Source of the DNA: Thiomicrorhabdus sp. ZW0627
GTDB taxonomy: Bacteria; Pseudomonadota; Gammaproteobacteria; Thiomicrospirales; Thiomicrospiraceae
DNA length: 64,000 bases
NCBI RefSeq assembly: GCF_029767005.1
Contig: NZ_JARUQR010000001.1
Span: 1-64,000, forward strand
Reading direction: 5' to 3'
Each line of letters opens with the position of its first letter. The first letter of the stretch is position 1. The translations under genes and the position numbers were made by a program. The notes beneath the pieces were generated by a model. It was not told where the DNA came from. It made no database searches and worked only from the letters and a program-made list of their open reading frames with translations. Below are positions 29,477 through 39,458 of this stretch, one piece after another.

Positions 29477-29537
29477 AGACATTAAGGAAATTTAGGGTGA
29501 TTTCATCCTAGACATTAAGGGTGTAATCAAGTAAAAT
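29477..29537 (+). promoter_or_regulatory. carA promoter with a direct repeat
   Basis: TAGACA (29509-29514), a 17-bp spacer and TAAAAT (29532-29537) fit a sigma70 promoter with one mismatch in each element. An 11-bp direct repeat, AGACATTAAGG, occurs at 29477-29487 and 29510-29520, 33 bp apart (about three helical turns). The second copy overlaps the -35, which suggests an operator. Confidence 0.55.
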
Positions 29538-29603
29538 CCGCGTAATTAAAATTTACGACTAAAATTAGATGTTTAGTGGTTGTTTACGAGGTATTTCGCA
29601 AAG

Positions 29604-29630
29604 ATGACTGATCGTCATTTAGCCAACTAG
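29604..29630 (+). CDS. Possible leader peptide upstream of carA
   Basis: A nine-codon frame encoding MTDRHLAN and ending one base before the terminator stem at 29631. A GAGG lies 12 bases upstream. Its codons also form a small hairpin (ATGAC / GTCAT). An attenuation role is inferred from position only. One arginine codon is present, which is weak support for arginine control. Confidence 0.3.
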   Translation: MTDRHLAN

Positions 29631-29672
29631 AAACGGAGTGAGTCCCTGAGAGGGGGCTGGCTCCGTTTTTTT
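29631..29672 (+). terminator. Attenuator-like terminator in the carA leader
   Basis: AAACGGAG (29631-29638) pairs with CTCCGTTT (29661-29668), with inner pairs AGTCCC / GGGGCT and a T-run. It lies between the promoter and the carA start, so it must be read through for carA expression. Confidence 0.8.
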
Positions 29673-29754
29673 ATGTGCGAAACATTTTAGCCGCGAACAA
29701 CCGGATCTGATTTTAGTCTTGAAGCAGACATTCTATCTTGGGCGGACACATTAC

Positions 29755-30888
29755 ATGACACAGGCTTTACTGGCTTTAGAAGATGGTACTCTTTTCTGGG
29801 GTACTTCACTGGGTGCAGAAGGGGAAACCGTGGGCGAGGTGGTTTTTAACACCTCTTTGACTGGTTACCAGGAGATTCTCACCGATCCTTCTTATTTCAA
29901 ACAAATTGTGACTTTGACTTACCCTCATATCGGTAATGTTGGGGTGAATGCGGAAGATGAAGAATCTCCACGCATCATGGCTCAAGGTTTGGTCGTTAAA
30001 GATTGCCCGGCTCTGATGAGTAACTTCAGAGCGGAAAAGACGCTGCCTGATTACCTGAAAGAGCAGAATGTGGTGGCGATTGCCGACATCGATACCCGTA
30101 AGCTGACCCGTATCCTACGTGATAAAGGTGCCCAGTCAGGTGTGATCGTAGCCGGTGACAACATCGACGCCGATCAGGCCGTTGCACAAGCTAAGGCTTT
30201 CAGCGGTTTGAAAGGTTTGGATCTAGCAAAGGAAGTCACCACTTCCGAAACTTATACCTGGACCGAAGGAACCTGGGTTCTGGGTGAGGGGCACAAAGAT
30301 TGTTCCGCCAATCAAGATTATCATGTTGTCGCTTACGATTACGGTGTTAAATTGAATATCCTTCGCATGTTGGCCGACCGTGGCTGTAAGTTGACCGTTG
30401 TTCCGGCCAAGACGCCTGCCAAAGACGTGTTGGCAATGAACCCGGACGGTGTTTTCCTGTCGAATGGTCCTGGTGATCCGGAACCATGTGATTACGCTAT
30501 CCAAGCGATTCAGGAAGTGCTCGAAACCGAAATTCCTGTGTTTGGTATCTGTCTAGGACACCAGTTGCTTGCATTGGCAAGCGGTGCACAGACCATGAAG
30601 ATGAAGTTTGGTCATCACGGTGCCAACCACCCGGTTCAGGACATGAACAGCAAGCGCGTCATGATCACTTCTCAGAACCACGGTTTCGCTGTGGATGGAG
30701 ATAGCCTGCCTTCTAACCTGGTAGCAACGCATAAGTCGTTGTTTGATGGTTCATTGCAGGGTATTCAGCGTACCGATAAAGCGGCATTTAGCTTCCAAGG
30801 GCATCCTGAAGCGAGCCCGGGACCACATGATGTGGCTCCTCTGTTCGACCAGTTCATTGCCAATATTCAAGCTTACAAAAAAGCTTAA
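29755..30888 (+). CDS. carA: Carbamoyl-phosphate synthase small subunit
   Basis: A 377-residue glutamine amidotransferase subunit, supplying ammonia to CarB for arginine and pyrimidine synthesis. Class-I amidotransferase motifs are [11 protein letters not shown], the catalytic cysteine in [15 protein letters not shown], and the His/Glu of [15 protein letters not shown] use the ATG at 29755 ([11 protein letters not shown]), giving normal length; an upstream TTG frame is unlikely. Confidence 0.97.
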   Translation: MTQALLALEDGTLFWGTSLGAEGETVGEVVFNTSLTGYQEILTDPSYFKQIVTLTYPHIGNVGVNAEDEESPRIMAQGLVVKDCPALMSNFRAEKTLPDYLKEQNVVAIADIDTRKLTRILRDKGAQSGVIVAGDNIDADQAVAQAKAFSGLKGLDLAKEVTTSETYTWTEGTWVLGEGHKDCSANQDYHVVAYDYGVKLNILRMLADRGCKLTVVPAKTPAKDVLAMNPDGVFLSNGPGDPEPCDYAIQAIQEVLETEIPVFGICLGHQLLALASGAQTMKMKFGHHGANHPVQDMNSKRVMITSQNHGFAVDGDSLPSNLVATHKSLFDGSLQGIQRTDKAAFSFQGHPEASPGPHDVAPLFDQFIANIQAYKKA

Positions 30889-30913
30889 CGATAATAGATA
30901 GGAAAAGTAAGAA

Positions 30914-33900
30914 ATGCCAAAAAGAAATGATATTAAAAGTATTCTGATCATTGGTGCCGGCCCTATTATTATCGGTCAGGCTTGTGAATTCGATTACTCT
31001 GGTGTGCAGGCGTGTAAGGCGCTTAAGGAAGAAGGTTATCGCGTTATCTTGGTTAACTCGAACCCTGCGACCATCATGACCGATCCTGAATTGGCCGATG
31101 CGACCTACATCGAGCCGATTGAGTGGAAAACGGTTGAAAGCATCATTGCGACTGAACGTCCGGATGCCATCCTGCCAACTATGGGTGGTCAGACTGCTTT
31201 GAACTGTGCGTTGGATCTTCATGATCGTGGAATCCTTGAAAAATACAATGTTGAATTGATCGGTGCGAATGCCGATGCGATCGATAAAGCAGAAAACCGT
31301 GACCGTTTCCGTCAGGCGATGACTAAGATCGGTTTGGATATGCCTGTTTCTGCAGTTGCCCACAATATGGAAGAGGCTTGGGAGATCCAGAAGCAAGTCG
31401 GTTTCCCAACGGTTATCCGTCCTTCCTTCACTTTGGGTGGTTCCGGTGGCGGTATCGCTTATAACAAGGATGAGTTCGAACAGATCTGTAAATTCGGTCT
31501 GGATTTGTCTCCTACCAAAGAGCTATTGATCGAAGAATCGATCCTGGGTTGGAAAGAGTACGAAATGGAAGTGGTTCGCGACAAGAACGATAACGCCATT
31601 ATCGTCTGTTCAATCGAAAACTTGGATCCGATGGGGGTACACACGGGTGACTCGATTACCGTTGCTCCGGCCCAGACTTTGACGGATAAAGAATATCAGA
31701 TCATGCGTAACGCCTCTTTGGCGGTATTGCGTGAAATCGGCGTCGAAACCGGTGGATCGAACGTACAGTTCTCCATCAATCCTGAAACAGGGCGCATGAT
31801 CATCATCGAAATGAACCCGCGTGTATCGCGTTCGTCGGCATTGGCATCTAAAGCAACCGGTTTCCCGATCGCCAAGATTGCTGCGAAACTGGCTGTCGGT
31901 TACACATTGGATGAGTTGCAGAACGACATCACTAACGGTGCGACTCCGGCTTCGTTTGAACCAACAATAGATTACGTGGTTACGAAAATTCCACGTTTCA
32001 CGTTCGAGAAATTCCCGCAAGCGCAGCAGCGTCTGTCTACACAGATGAAGTCTGTTGGTGAAGTCATGGCTATGGGTCGTAACTTCCAGGAGTCGGTGCA
32101 AAAAGCATTGCGTGGTTTGGAAACTGATAAGAACGGTTTCGACGAAATCATGCCGTTGGCGACGATGGAAGAGAAAGAGATTAAGGATATTTTGCGTCAG
32201 GAATTGCGCAATCCTGGTCCTGAGCGTCTTTGGTATGTTGCGGACGCGTTCCGTGCCGGTTGGAGCTTGGAAGACGTTTTCGACAGCTCGAAGATCGATC
32301 CATGGTTCCTGTCACAGATCAAAGAATTGATCGAAATGGAAGACGACGTCAAACAGCGTGGTCTGGATGCGCTTGACGAGGATTCATTGCGTCAGTTGAA
32401 GCGTAAAGGATTCTCGGATAACCGTATTGCTCAGTTGTTGAATACCGATGCGGCGTTTATCCGTAAGTTCCGTCACACCTTGAATATTCGTCCTGTCTAC
32501 AAGCGTGTGGATACTTGTGCGGCCGAATTCGAAACGTCGACGGCTTACATGTACTCGACTTACGATGATGAGTGTGAAGCGAACCCAACCGATAAAGACA
32601 AGATCATGGTATTGGGCGGTGGTCCGAACCGTATCGGTCAGGGGATCGAGTTCGACTACTGTTGTGTACACGCTGCGATGGCGATGCGTGAAGACGGTTA
32701 CGAAACCATTATGGTCAACTGTAACCCTGAAACCGTATCGACTGACTATGACACCTCGGATCGTCTGTATTTTGAACCTTTAACGTTGGAAGACGTATTG
32801 GAAATCGTTGAAGTCGAACAGCCTAAGGGCGTAATCGTACAGTATGGTGGTCAGACTCCATTGAAACTGGCTGAAGCGTTGGAAGAAGCGGGTGTGCCGA
32901 TTGTCGGGACTTCGCCTGAATCGATCGATTTGGCGGAAGACCGTGAGCGTTTCCAGCAGTTGTTACAGACTTTGGAATTGCAGCAGCCGCCTAACCGTAC
33001 TGCGCGTAGCGAAGACCAGGCGCTTGTTTTGGCGAATGAAATTGGCTATCCGTTGGTTGTCCGTCCTTCCTATGTTTTGGGTGGTCGTGCGATGGAGATC
33101 GTCTATTCGGATGCTGATTTGTCTCGCTATATGACTGAAGCGGTTAAAGTTTCCAACGACTCTCCTGTATTGCTGGATCGTTTTCTTGACGATGCGGTAG
33201 AGTTGGATGTTGATGCGATTTGTGACGGTGAACAAGTCGTGATCGGCGGTATCATGGAACATATCGAGCAGGCCGGTATTCACTCAGGTGACTCGGCGTG
33301 TTCATTGCCTCCATACAGTATTTCGGCTGAAATTCAGGACGAGATTCGTGTTCAGGTCGAGAAGATGGCCAAGGCACTTGGCGTTGTCGGTCTGATGAAC
33401 ACCCAGTTTGCGATCAAGGGCGACGAGATTTACGTTCTTGAAGTGAACCCGCGTGCTTCGCGTACGGTACCATTTGTTTCCAAAGCGATCGGTAAACCGT
33501 TGGCGAAGATTGCAGCGCGTTGCATGGTTGGTCAGAAACTGGAAGAGCAGAGCTTTACGACTGAAGTTCGACCAAAGCATTACTCTGTGAAGGAAGCGGT
33601 GTTCCCATTCATTAAGTTCTTGGGTGTGGATCCGATTCTTGGGCCTGAGATGAAGTCGACCGGTGAGGTTATGGGTGTGGGCGAGAGTTTCGCACAGGCC
33701 TACTCGAAAGCGCAGTTGGCTGCGGGTACTGTCTTACCTCAGTCTGGAACGGCATTCTTGAGCGTGCGCAAAGCGGACCGTCAGCGTGTCATCGAACTGG
33801 CTAAGCAGTTGATCGCCAAAGGATTCAATATCGTTGCGACTCGCGGAACAGCGAGCTCTTTGAGTGAAGCAGGCATCGAGTGTGAAGTTGTCAATAAGGT

Positions 33901-34126
33901 GACGGAAGGTCGTCCTAACATTGTCGATTCGATCGTCAATGAAGAGATCGCATTGATTGTGAATACATCAGATGGTTCGGTCAGTATTCAGGATTCTTCA
34001 AGCATCCGTCGTGAAGCTTTGATGCACAAAACTTGTTACACCACAACAATTGCCGGTGCGTTTGCAATGGTTGCGGCCATGGAGTTCCTGGAAGATCAGC
34101 CGGTAACCCGTCTGCAAGACTTGTAA
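30914..34126 (+). CDS. carB: Carbamoyl-phosphate synthase large subunit
   Basis: A 1070-residue subunit with two homologous ATP-grasp halves (start motifs [18 protein letters not shown] and [17 protein letters not shown]) and a C-terminal MGS-like allosteric domain (about 935-1070, [13 protein letters not shown]). Length is standard. It begins 25 bp after carA. Confidence 0.98.
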   Translation: MPKRNDIKSILIIGAGPIIIGQACEFDYSGVQACKALKEEGYRVILVNSNPATIMTDPELADATYIEPIEWKTVESIIATERPDAILPTMGGQTALNCALDLHDRGILEKYNVELIGANADAIDKAENRDRFRQAMTKIGLDMPVSAVAHNMEEAWEIQKQVGFPTVIRPSFTLGGSGGGIAYNKDEFEQICKFGLDLSPTKELLIEESILGWKEYEMEVVRDKNDNAIIVCSIENLDPMGVHTGDSITVAPAQTLTDKEYQIMRNASLAVLREIGVETGGSNVQFSINPETGRMIIIEMNPRVSRSSALASKATGFPIAKIAAKLAVGYTLDELQNDITNGATPASFEPTIDYVVTKIPRFTFEKFPQAQQRLSTQMKSVGEVMAMGRNFQESVQKALRGLETDKNGFDEIMPLATMEEKEIKDILRQELRNPGPERLWYVADAFRAGWSLEDVFDSSKIDPWFLSQIKELIEMEDDVKQRGLDALDEDSLRQLKRKGFSDNRIAQLLNTDAAFIRKFRHTLNIRPVYKRVDTCAAEFETSTAYMYSTYDDECEANPTDKDKIMVLGGGPNRIGQGIEFDYCCVHAAMAMREDGYETIMVNCNPETVSTDYDTSDRLYFEPLTLEDVLEIVEVEQPKGVIVQYGGQTPLKLAEALEEAGVPIVGTSPESIDLAEDRERFQQLLQTLELQQPPNRTARSEDQALVLANEIGYPLVVRPSYVLGGRAMEIVYSDADLSRYMTEAVKVSNDSPVLLDRFLDDAVELDVDAICDGEQVVIGGIMEHIEQAGIHSGDSACSLPPYSISAEIQDEIRVQVEKMAKALGVVGLMNTQFAIKGDEIYVLEVNPRASRTVPFVSKAIGKPLAKIAARCMVGQKLEEQSFTTEVRPKHYSVKEAVFPFIKFLGVDPILGPEMKSTGEVMGVGESFAQAYSKAQLAAGTVLPQSGTAFLSVRKADRQRVIELAKQLIAKGFNIVATRGTASSLSEAGIECEVVNKVTEGRPNIVDSIVNEEIALIVNTSDGSVSIQDSSSIRREALMHKTCYTTTIAGAFAMVAAMEFLEDQPVTRLQDL

Positions 34127-34144
34127 TCTACGATTTAGTTTTTT

Positions 34145-34185
34145 ATAACGCCAAAGTCCGTTCAATATGGACTTTGGCGTTTGTG
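34145..34185. terminator. carB terminator
   Basis: ACGCCAAAGTCC, nine-base loop, GGACTTTGGCGT followed by T-rich sequence, about 20 bp after the carB stop. Confidence 0.85.
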
Positions 34186-34232
34186 TTTTGATAGAGTGTT
34201 AAATTAGTAACGCTTACAAAGGAAGAAGATGT

Positions 34233-34709
34233 ATGAACAAGCATCCAATGACTAAAGAAGGGGCCGAGGCCCTTCAGGCGGAATTGAATAAACTTAAGAA
34301 AGAAGACCGTCCGCGTATTACCGAAGCGATTGCAGAAGCTCGCGAACACGGTGATTTGAAAGAAAATGCTGAATACCATGCCGCACGTGAACAGCAAGGC
34401 CTGGTGGAAGCGCGCATCAAACAGATTGAAGCGACTTTATCGAATGCCCAGATCATTGATGTAACCAAGTTAAATCCCAACGGTAAGGTGGTGTTCGGTG
34501 CAACCGTAACAGTACTGAACATCGACACAGACGAAGAGGTCTCTTATAAGATTGTTGGTCATGAAGAATCGGATATCTCTGCAAACAAGATTTCGGTCAA
34601 CTCTCCAATCGCTCGTGCGTTGATCGGTAAGGGAGAGGGTGAGGAAATCGTAGTCGCCGCACCGAGTGGTAACATCGATTACGAAATCATCGAGGTCCAA
34701 TATATCTAA
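34233..34709 (+). CDS. greA: Transcription elongation factor GreA
   Basis: A 158-residue factor that rescues backtracked RNA polymerase. The N-terminal coiled coil ([42 protein letters not shown]) contains the acidic tip residues; the C-terminal FKBP-like domain ends the protein. The order carAB-greA is conserved. Confidence 0.97.
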   Translation: MNKHPMTKEGAEALQAELNKLKKEDRPRITEAIAEAREHGDLKENAEYHAAREQQGLVEARIKQIEATLSNAQIIDVTKLNPNGKVVFGATVTVLNIDTDEEVSYKIVGHEESDISANKISVNSPIARALIGKGEGEEIVVAAPSGNIDYEIIEVQYI

Positions 34710-34737
34710 GCACCGGAGTTTTGTCCGGAAGCCAATT

Positions 34738-34778
34738 TGAAAAGCCTGCATCCATCCGGATTTGCAGGCTTTTCAATT
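34738..34778 (+). terminator. greA terminator
   Basis: TTGAAAAGCCTGCA pairs with TGCAGGCTTTTCAA, followed by TTT, about 30 bp after greA. Confidence 0.85.
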
Positions 34779-34794
34779 TAAGGGGATTGTAGCG

Positions 34795-35295
34795 GTGTCG
34801 ATGAGAAAAAACGTGATTCTTTCGAGCATGATGGGGCTGGTGTCCGGATTCGGTTTGATTTTTGCCACTTGGCTGGCCGTCATCGGTTATTTGGTTGCTC
34901 CAGTGCTGTTTTCAGAATTGGATCCGCTTAAGGCAGGCAACCTGGTAGGTATGTTGCTCTCAATCAGTAATATCGTATTGTTGGCAGGCCTGTTCGGTTT
35001 GCTGGTGGCGAGATGGTTGGTTTTTAAATGGCTGATTGCGAATGGGTTACTCGTATTAAGTGTGATTTTAATTTGTGTGAGTGAATTCTGGTTGTCTCCT
35101 AAGATGCAGGTGATCAAAGAGCAGTACCCTCTGGGACTCTCTAAAACCTCGCCTCAATGGGAAACCTTTATGACCCTGCACGGCGTTTATCAACTGGTTT
35201 TTTTAGCTCTTATACTAGTTCTCGTAGTTTGGTCAGTTTTGAACCTCAATAAGTTGTTTTTAGGTCGCCAATCTATTGATAAAAAAAGTTTATAA
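34795..35295 (+). CDS. DUF4149-type membrane protein
   Basis: A 166-residue integral membrane protein with four likely helices (about 10-35, 48-70, 75-97 and 132-155 from the start used). It is of the DUF4149/TMEM205-like type commonly found beside greA. Function unknown. I use the GTG at 34795, with AAGGGG nine bases upstream; ATG at 34801 is the alternative. A longer frame back to 34762 runs into the greA terminator. The coding sequence contains a palindrome core (CAGGCCTGTT, 34985-34994). Confidence 0.8.
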   Translation: MSMRKNVILSSMMGLVSGFGLIFATWLAVIGYLVAPVLFSELDPLKAGNLVGMLLSISNIVLLAGLFGLLVARWLVFKWLIANGLLVLSVILICVSEFWLSPKMQVIKEQYPLGLSKTSPQWETFMTLHGVYQLVFLALILVLVVWSVLNLNKLFLGRQSIDKKSL

Positions 35296-35393
35296 GCATT
35301 TAATTATTTTCTAACGTCATATGGGTTGCAATTTAAGATGAAAAACGTCAAAATTGACCCGTTATAGAGACAAACCAAACCTGGAGTTTATTA

Positions 35394-35750
35394 ATGAAAC
35401 ACTTAACACTTAAAGCTTTATTCATTTCTGCTTTTGCTGCAGTATCTTTAAACGTTCAAGCAGCTGACGATACTTACGCTCAGTGCTTGGCAGACGCAGA
35501 AACTGTTATTGCTACAGCTAAGAAGGACGGTGGTCCTGCTGCACGTGACGTTGAGCAAAAAACAACTGTTGAAGCTTGCATGGCAGAATTAAGCGCAATC
35601 GAAGCTAAATACGGTGACAAAACTAAAGGCTTGAACCCTTCTTCAGTAATGACTCCAGAAGATCGTGCTAAGTGGGCTAAGCTTTTTGACGCTATCGATG
35701 CTAAGAAATTTACTGGTACTCGTTACAACATGGCGTCTTACTACCGTTAA
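35394..35750 (+). CDS. Small secreted protein, probably abundant
   Basis: A 118-residue protein with a Sec signal peptide (cleaved near LNVQA-ADD), leaving a mature, mostly helical protein of about 95 residues with two cysteines (QCLADAE and EACMAEL) spaced for a possible disulfide. It has no CxxCH haem motif or known domain I recognise. Codon choice (GCT, ACT, GTA, AAA-rich) differs from its neighbours and resembles highly expressed genes. GGAG precedes the ATG and it has its own terminator, so it is a single-gene unit. Confidence 0.8.
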   Translation: MKHLTLKALFISAFAAVSLNVQAADDTYAQCLADAETVIATAKKDGGPAARDVEQKTTVEACMAELSAIEAKYGDKTKGLNPSSVMTPEDRAKWAKLFDAIDAKKFTGTRYNMASYYR

Positions 35751-35771
35751 TTGGTAATTCACCTTTGACGA

Positions 35772-35800
35772 AGAAGCCGGTTTTTACCGGCTTTTTTGTT
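35772..35800 (+). terminator. Terminator of the small secreted protein gene
   Basis: AAGCCGG, TTTTTA, CCGGCTT followed by a T-run, about 25 bp after the stop. Confidence 0.88.
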
Positions 35801-35839
35801 TTCTATGGATGCAAAAATGGAAAGATGGCGGTTGTGTGA

Positions 35840-36637
35840 ATGAAAAAGAATCTTTTTGAATCAACTTTTGAGTGCCTTATGGAAAAGGACCTTGATCGTA
35901 AGGTTCAGCTATTGGCACAGCTACAGGAAGATTGGTCGGAGAATCGATTTGATTTCACGCCGACAGAAAGCATTGAGCGTATTCCCGATCCGGGTCGTCC
36001 GGAACGCCCGTTGTTGGTTTCTCCTAAGGAGTTGCCGCGTAGGGGATTAGGTACGCAGGAGGGACATGCTTCCCTGATGCATTCGATTGCGCATATTGAA
36101 TTCAATGCCGTTAATCTTGCATTGGATGCGGTTTATCGTTTTCAGAATATGCCTTATGAGTATTATCGTGATTGGTTGGGTGTTGCCGGAGAGGAAGCGT
36201 TCCATTTTCAGATGATTCGTGAGCATCTCAACCATTTGGGCCATGAATACGGGGATATGCCGGCACATAACGGCCTTTGGTTGACGACCTACGAAACCGA
36301 TCACGATCCAATCGTACGAATGGCATTGGTACCCAGAACGCTTGAAGCCAGAGGTTTGGATGTGACGCCGCCGATGATTCAGAAGTTACGGGCGATCGGT
36401 GATAAGCGCGGCGTGGAGATTTTGAAGATTCTTTTGCGTGATGAGATTGGTCATGTCGAGGTTGGAACTCGTTGGTTCCGTTATCTGTGCGCCGAAAAAG
36501 GCGTGAATCCGTTCACGGAGTTTCAGTCTATTATCGAAAATTATTTCCACGGTGATCTACGCGGACCTTTCAATTATGAAGCCCGCACTCAGGCTGGCTT
36601 TTCAGAAGAAGAGATTCAGTGGCTAAAAACCTTGTAG
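35840..36637 (+). CDS. DUF455 ferritin-like protein
   Basis: A 265-residue protein of the DUF455 family, a ferritin-like four-helix fold with a probable di-iron site. Candidate ligands lie in HSIAHIEFNAVNLALD, GEEAFHFQMIREH and RDEIGHVEVGTRWF (ExxH pairs). Its substrate is not known. It is the first of three closely spaced plus-strand genes with a methyltransferase (12-bp gap) and a ROK kinase (10-bp gap). Confidence 0.88.
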   Translation: MKKNLFESTFECLMEKDLDRKVQLLAQLQEDWSENRFDFTPTESIERIPDPGRPERPLLVSPKELPRRGLGTQEGHASLMHSIAHIEFNAVNLALDAVYRFQNMPYEYYRDWLGVAGEEAFHFQMIREHLNHLGHEYGDMPAHNGLWLTTYETDHDPIVRMALVPRTLEARGLDVTPPMIQKLRAIGDKRGVEILKILLRDEIGHVEVGTRWFRYLCAEKGVNPFTEFQSIIENYFHGDLRGPFNYEARTQAGFSEEEIQWLKTL

Positions 36638-36649
36638 AAGGATAACTGA

Positions 36650-37324
36650 ATGACAAAACTCTTATCGGATAAACAGCGTTTACGAATCCAGACTCGACAC
36701 AAGGATTCCGTTGAAAAGTTTGGTTATCAACCTCAGGCCTTATATTGGAGTAATCGGGAAATCCAACAGATCCGTTTCCGTAAGCTCAGTGAAATTCTTC
36801 CTTTGAACCATAAGCTGGAGGGAGGCAATATCGCAGTCTGGTCGGTTTTGGATGTTGGGTGTGGGTTTGGTGATCTCAAAGGCTTTCTCCAGGAGCAAGG
36901 CTTCATAATCGATTACCATGGTATCGACCTTAGTGAAACCATGGTTGAGAGCGCACAATTTCAACGTCCCGATATTCAGGTCAGTCTAGGTGATCTCTTT
37001 GATTTTGATCCTGCCGATAATGCCTACGATTATGTTTTTTTGTCTGGTGCTTTGAATGAAGTCGTGGAAACCGAAATTGAAGGTACCGCTCAGTACCGTG
37101 GGCGTTACGCCAAGGCCGTGATTCGCAAGATGTACGATACTTGCCGTCGTGGTGTGGCTTTCAATCTCTTGGATGCTCGTCATCCGTGGATTCAAAGCCG
37201 TCCAGACTTGCAGAGTTTCATGCCTGAAGAGATCGTCGAATACTGCGAAACCTTTGCTGTAAAAGTTCGTTGGGCGGACGATTATCTGGAAAACGACTTT
37301 ACGGTCTATTTGGAAAAACAGTGA
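36650..37324 (+). CDS. Class I SAM-dependent methyltransferase
   Basis: A 224-residue cytosolic enzyme. The SAM-binding motif I is VLDVGCGFGDLKGFL (about 64-80), followed by YHGIDLSETMVESA. The acceptor cannot be predicted. It lies between the DUF455 gene and the ROK kinase and likely shares their transcript. Confidence 0.85.
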   Translation: MTKLLSDKQRLRIQTRHKDSVEKFGYQPQALYWSNREIQQIRFRKLSEILPLNHKLEGGNIAVWSVLDVGCGFGDLKGFLQEQGFIIDYHGIDLSETMVESAQFQRPDIQVSLGDLFDFDPADNAYDYVFLSGALNEVVETEIEGTAQYRGRYAKAVIRKMYDTCRRGVAFNLLDARHPWIQSRPDLQSFMPEEIVEYCETFAVKVRWADDYLENDFTVYLEKQ

Positions 37325-37334
37325 GAAGACGATC

Positions 37335-38219
37335 ATGCGTTTAGGAGTGGATCTGGGTGGAACTAAAATCGAAATCATCGCTTTGGATGAAGCTGGAGAG
37401 AGTCTTTACCGTAAACGGGTTGATACTCCGAAAGGGGATTATGCGGCAACTCTGAATGCGATAGTCGGTTTGGTGAAAGGTGCTGAAACGGAGTTGGGTC
37501 AAAAGGGATCGCTCGGCATTGGCATTCCGGGTGCGGTGTCTCGTAAAACCGGTCGCATTAAAAATGCCAACTCTACCTGGCTGATCGGTCAGGATTTAAG
37601 TGGTGACCTTCAGCAGCGGCTTGATCGTGAGATAAGATTGGCTAACGACGCCAACTGTTTCGCTTTATCGGAAGCGACGGACGGTGCGGGAAAAGGTGCG
37701 GAAGTGGTGTTCGGTGTAATCATCGGTACGGGGTGCGGCGGCGGTGTAGTCGTCAACGGCCGGATTATTAATGGCATCAATTCCATTGGCGGAGAGTGGG
37801 GGCATAATCCTCTGCCTTGGGCGAGTGCGGATGATGTTCAGATGGACTGTTATTGTGGTTTGAAAGGCTGTAATGAAACATTCTTGTCCGGTAGTGGCTT
37901 GCAGGTGCATTATCAAAAACGAACAGGCCTGTTCAAAACCGCGAAAGAGATTGTCGCTTTGAGTGAACGAGGAGATGCAGTTGCTGAACAAATCATGCAG
38001 GACTATACGCTCTGGTTGGCCAAAGGGTTGGCAAGTGTAATCAACGTCTTGGATCCGGATGTGATTGTATTGGGCGGCGGCATGTCCAATATCCAGCGAT
38101 TGTATTCCGATGTCCCCGAGTTATGGGGAGATTGGGTGTTCAGTGACCTTGTCGATACCCGCTTGGTTCCGCCCGTATACGGCGACTCCAGCGGAGTCCG
38201 GGGTGCCGCCTGGCTCTAG
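37335..38219 (+). CDS. ROK-family sugar kinase (fructokinase/Mak-like)
   Basis: A 294-residue kinase. The N-terminal phosphate loop is GVDLGGTKIEIIALD. The second domain has GTGCGGGVVVNG and the ROK zinc motif, GHNPLP followed by CYCGLKGCNETFLSG. Closest in appearance to the Mak fructokinase group; the substrate is not proven. A perfect AACAGGCCTGTT at 37922-37933 lies within the coding sequence and encodes part of RTGLF. Confidence 0.9.
   Translation: MRLGVDLGGTKIEIIALDEAGESLYRKRVDTPKGDYAATLNAIVGLVKGAETELGQKGSLGIGIPGAVSRKTGRIKNANSTWLIGQDLSGDLQQRLDREIRLANDANCFALSEATDGAGKGAEVVFGVIIGTGCGGGVVVNGRIINGINSIGGEWGHNPLPWASADDVQMDCYCGLKGCNETFLSGSGLQVHYQKRTGLFKTAKEIVALSERGDAVAEQIMQDYTLWLAKGLASVINVLDPDVIVLGGGMSNIQRLYSDVPELWGDWVFSDLVDTRLVPPVYGDSSGVRGAAWL
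37921..37934. repeat. AACAGGCCTGTT palindrome, copy 5, inside a gene
   Basis: A perfect 14-bp GAACAGGCCTGTTC within the ROK kinase reading frame. Confidence 0.85.
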
Positions 38220-38233
38220 AGTTTTAGCCGTCG

Positions 38234-38611
38234 TTAATTCAAATCGGCGGCGTGCTCTTTGAGAAGTGCCAGTGGAACCACTTCAAGTGCTTTTTGATGC
38301 GTTCTGGTCAGAAAGACTTTGGGAGCCATTTGATGCTGGTAGGCTTCCAGCCAACGGGCTGCGCAGAGGCACCATGTGTCTCCGGGCTGCAAACCCTGAA
38401 AGCCGAATTCGGGAACCGGCGTAGAAAGATCGTTGCCTCTGAAGCGTGAATATTCTAAAAATTCGGAAGTGGCTTGAATGCAAACGGTATGCGAACCTAA
38501 ATCTTCAAGAGAGGTATTGCATGAGCCGTCACGGTAAAAGCCCGTCAAAGGGTCGTTACCGCAACTTTTAAGCGGCTCTCCAAAGACGTTGAGTGGTTCT
38601 TCTAATTCCAT
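38234..38611 (-). CDS. DUF2237 family protein
   Basis: A 125-residue protein recognised by NVFGEPLKSCGNDPLTGFYRDGSC near the N-terminus and GDTWCLCAARWLEAY. The family is widespread and of unknown function. Conserved cysteines suggest a metal or disulfide. It converges on the ROK kinase (14-bp gap). Confidence 0.9.
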   Translation of the reverse strand: MELEEPLNVFGEPLKSCGNDPLTGFYRDGSCNTSLEDLGSHTVCIQATSEFLEYSRFRGNDLSTPVPEFGFQGLQPGDTWCLCAARWLEAYQHQMAPKVFLTRTHQKALEVVPLALLKEHAADLN

Positions 38612-38664
38612 CTGTACGACTTTCCTTTGTAGATTTAGGTTGCTTAACGGTTGCGCTCTGAGGT

Positions 38665-39279
38665 TCAGGTATCGTCTTTGTCTTTGAGTCCGGTGACCAT
38701 TGATCGAACCAGGTTCTCTCGGTGAATGAGGCTGGAAATCAACACACCGCCGATATGCACGAATACTAGAAACAGGGTGAAGTTGGCGAAGAACTCATGT
38801 ATTTCTTCCATGAATTCGTCACCTTCACCGGACTCGTGTTCATGTTCGTCATCGTCAGCCATGGCGCTTGAAATCACTATGTCGAAATTGCCCGCAAGAG
38901 GCCCGTGCCCTTTTGAACCATAGACGGACAAACCGCTCCAGGTCGTCGCAATTAATGAAATAATCAGAGCTATAATCATCCAGCCGCCGAGGGGATTGTG
39001 ACCAAGATAACGTTTCGGTTTGAGGGTCGCCATTGATTTGGCGTATTCGATCGTGGCTTCTTTTCCATATATGAAATTGCTGAAGCGGGCATACTTGGTT
39101 CCGACTAGCCCCCAGAGGATTCGAAACACCAGTAAGCCTATGATGCCGTAACCGGAATAGACATGGATCGTGCTTTCGTCATCGCCCGTAAGATAGGAGG
39201 TGAAGAACAGCAGGACAAGGGACCAGTGGAAAATCCGCACCGCGATGTCCCAGACTTTGATTTGGTTTGCTGAATGCAT
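38665..39279 (-). CDS. Cytochrome b561-type membrane protein
   Basis: A 204-residue di-haem b membrane protein with four likely helices. Candidate haem histidines include IFHWSL (about 17) and later VHIGG and LIHREN. An acidic, His-rich loop (DDEHEHESGEGDEF) sits between helices 3 and 4. It probably carries electrons between quinone and a periplasmic cytochrome; no partner cytochrome is adjacent. Confidence 0.9.
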   Translation of the reverse strand: MHSANQIKVWDIAVRIFHWSLVLLFFTSYLTGDDESTIHVYSGYGIIGLLVFRILWGLVGTKYARFSNFIYGKEATIEYAKSMATLKPKRYLGHNPLGGWMIIALIISLIATTWSGLSVYGSKGHGPLAGNFDIVISSAMADDDEHEHESGEGDEFMEEIHEFFANFTLFLVFVHIGGVLISSLIHRENLVRSMVTGLKDKDDT

Positions 39280-39329
39280 AATAGCACCTACTTCGATGTA
39301 TGATTATTTCCCTCAAGGATAGCAAGTCG

Positions 39330-39340
39330 GCAGGCCTGCT
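39330..39340. repeat. Partial palindrome copy (CAGGCCTG core)
   Basis: The eight-base core lies in the flank GGCAGGCCTGCT, which diverges from AACAGGCCTGTT on both sides. It is between cytochrome b561 and the VIT transporter genes. Confidence 0.5.
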
Positions 39341-39458
39341 TGAATCGGACATTCGTCTCAGAGTCGGAAATCAACTTTGACCTTTTCCGAATTCGATGAA
39401 TTCATTATACGATGCTTTGGGGTGTTTAACACGTTGTTGCACTAGTAGCGGCAAGGTT

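Noticed and set aside
29719-29754. Upstream TTG start for carA
   Set aside because: It adds 12 residues with no family match; the ATG at 29755 gives the standard CarA N-terminus.
34762-34794. Extension of the DUF4149 gene into the greA terminator
   Set aside because: The extra codons coincide with the terminator stem, and a ribosome site lies just before 34795.
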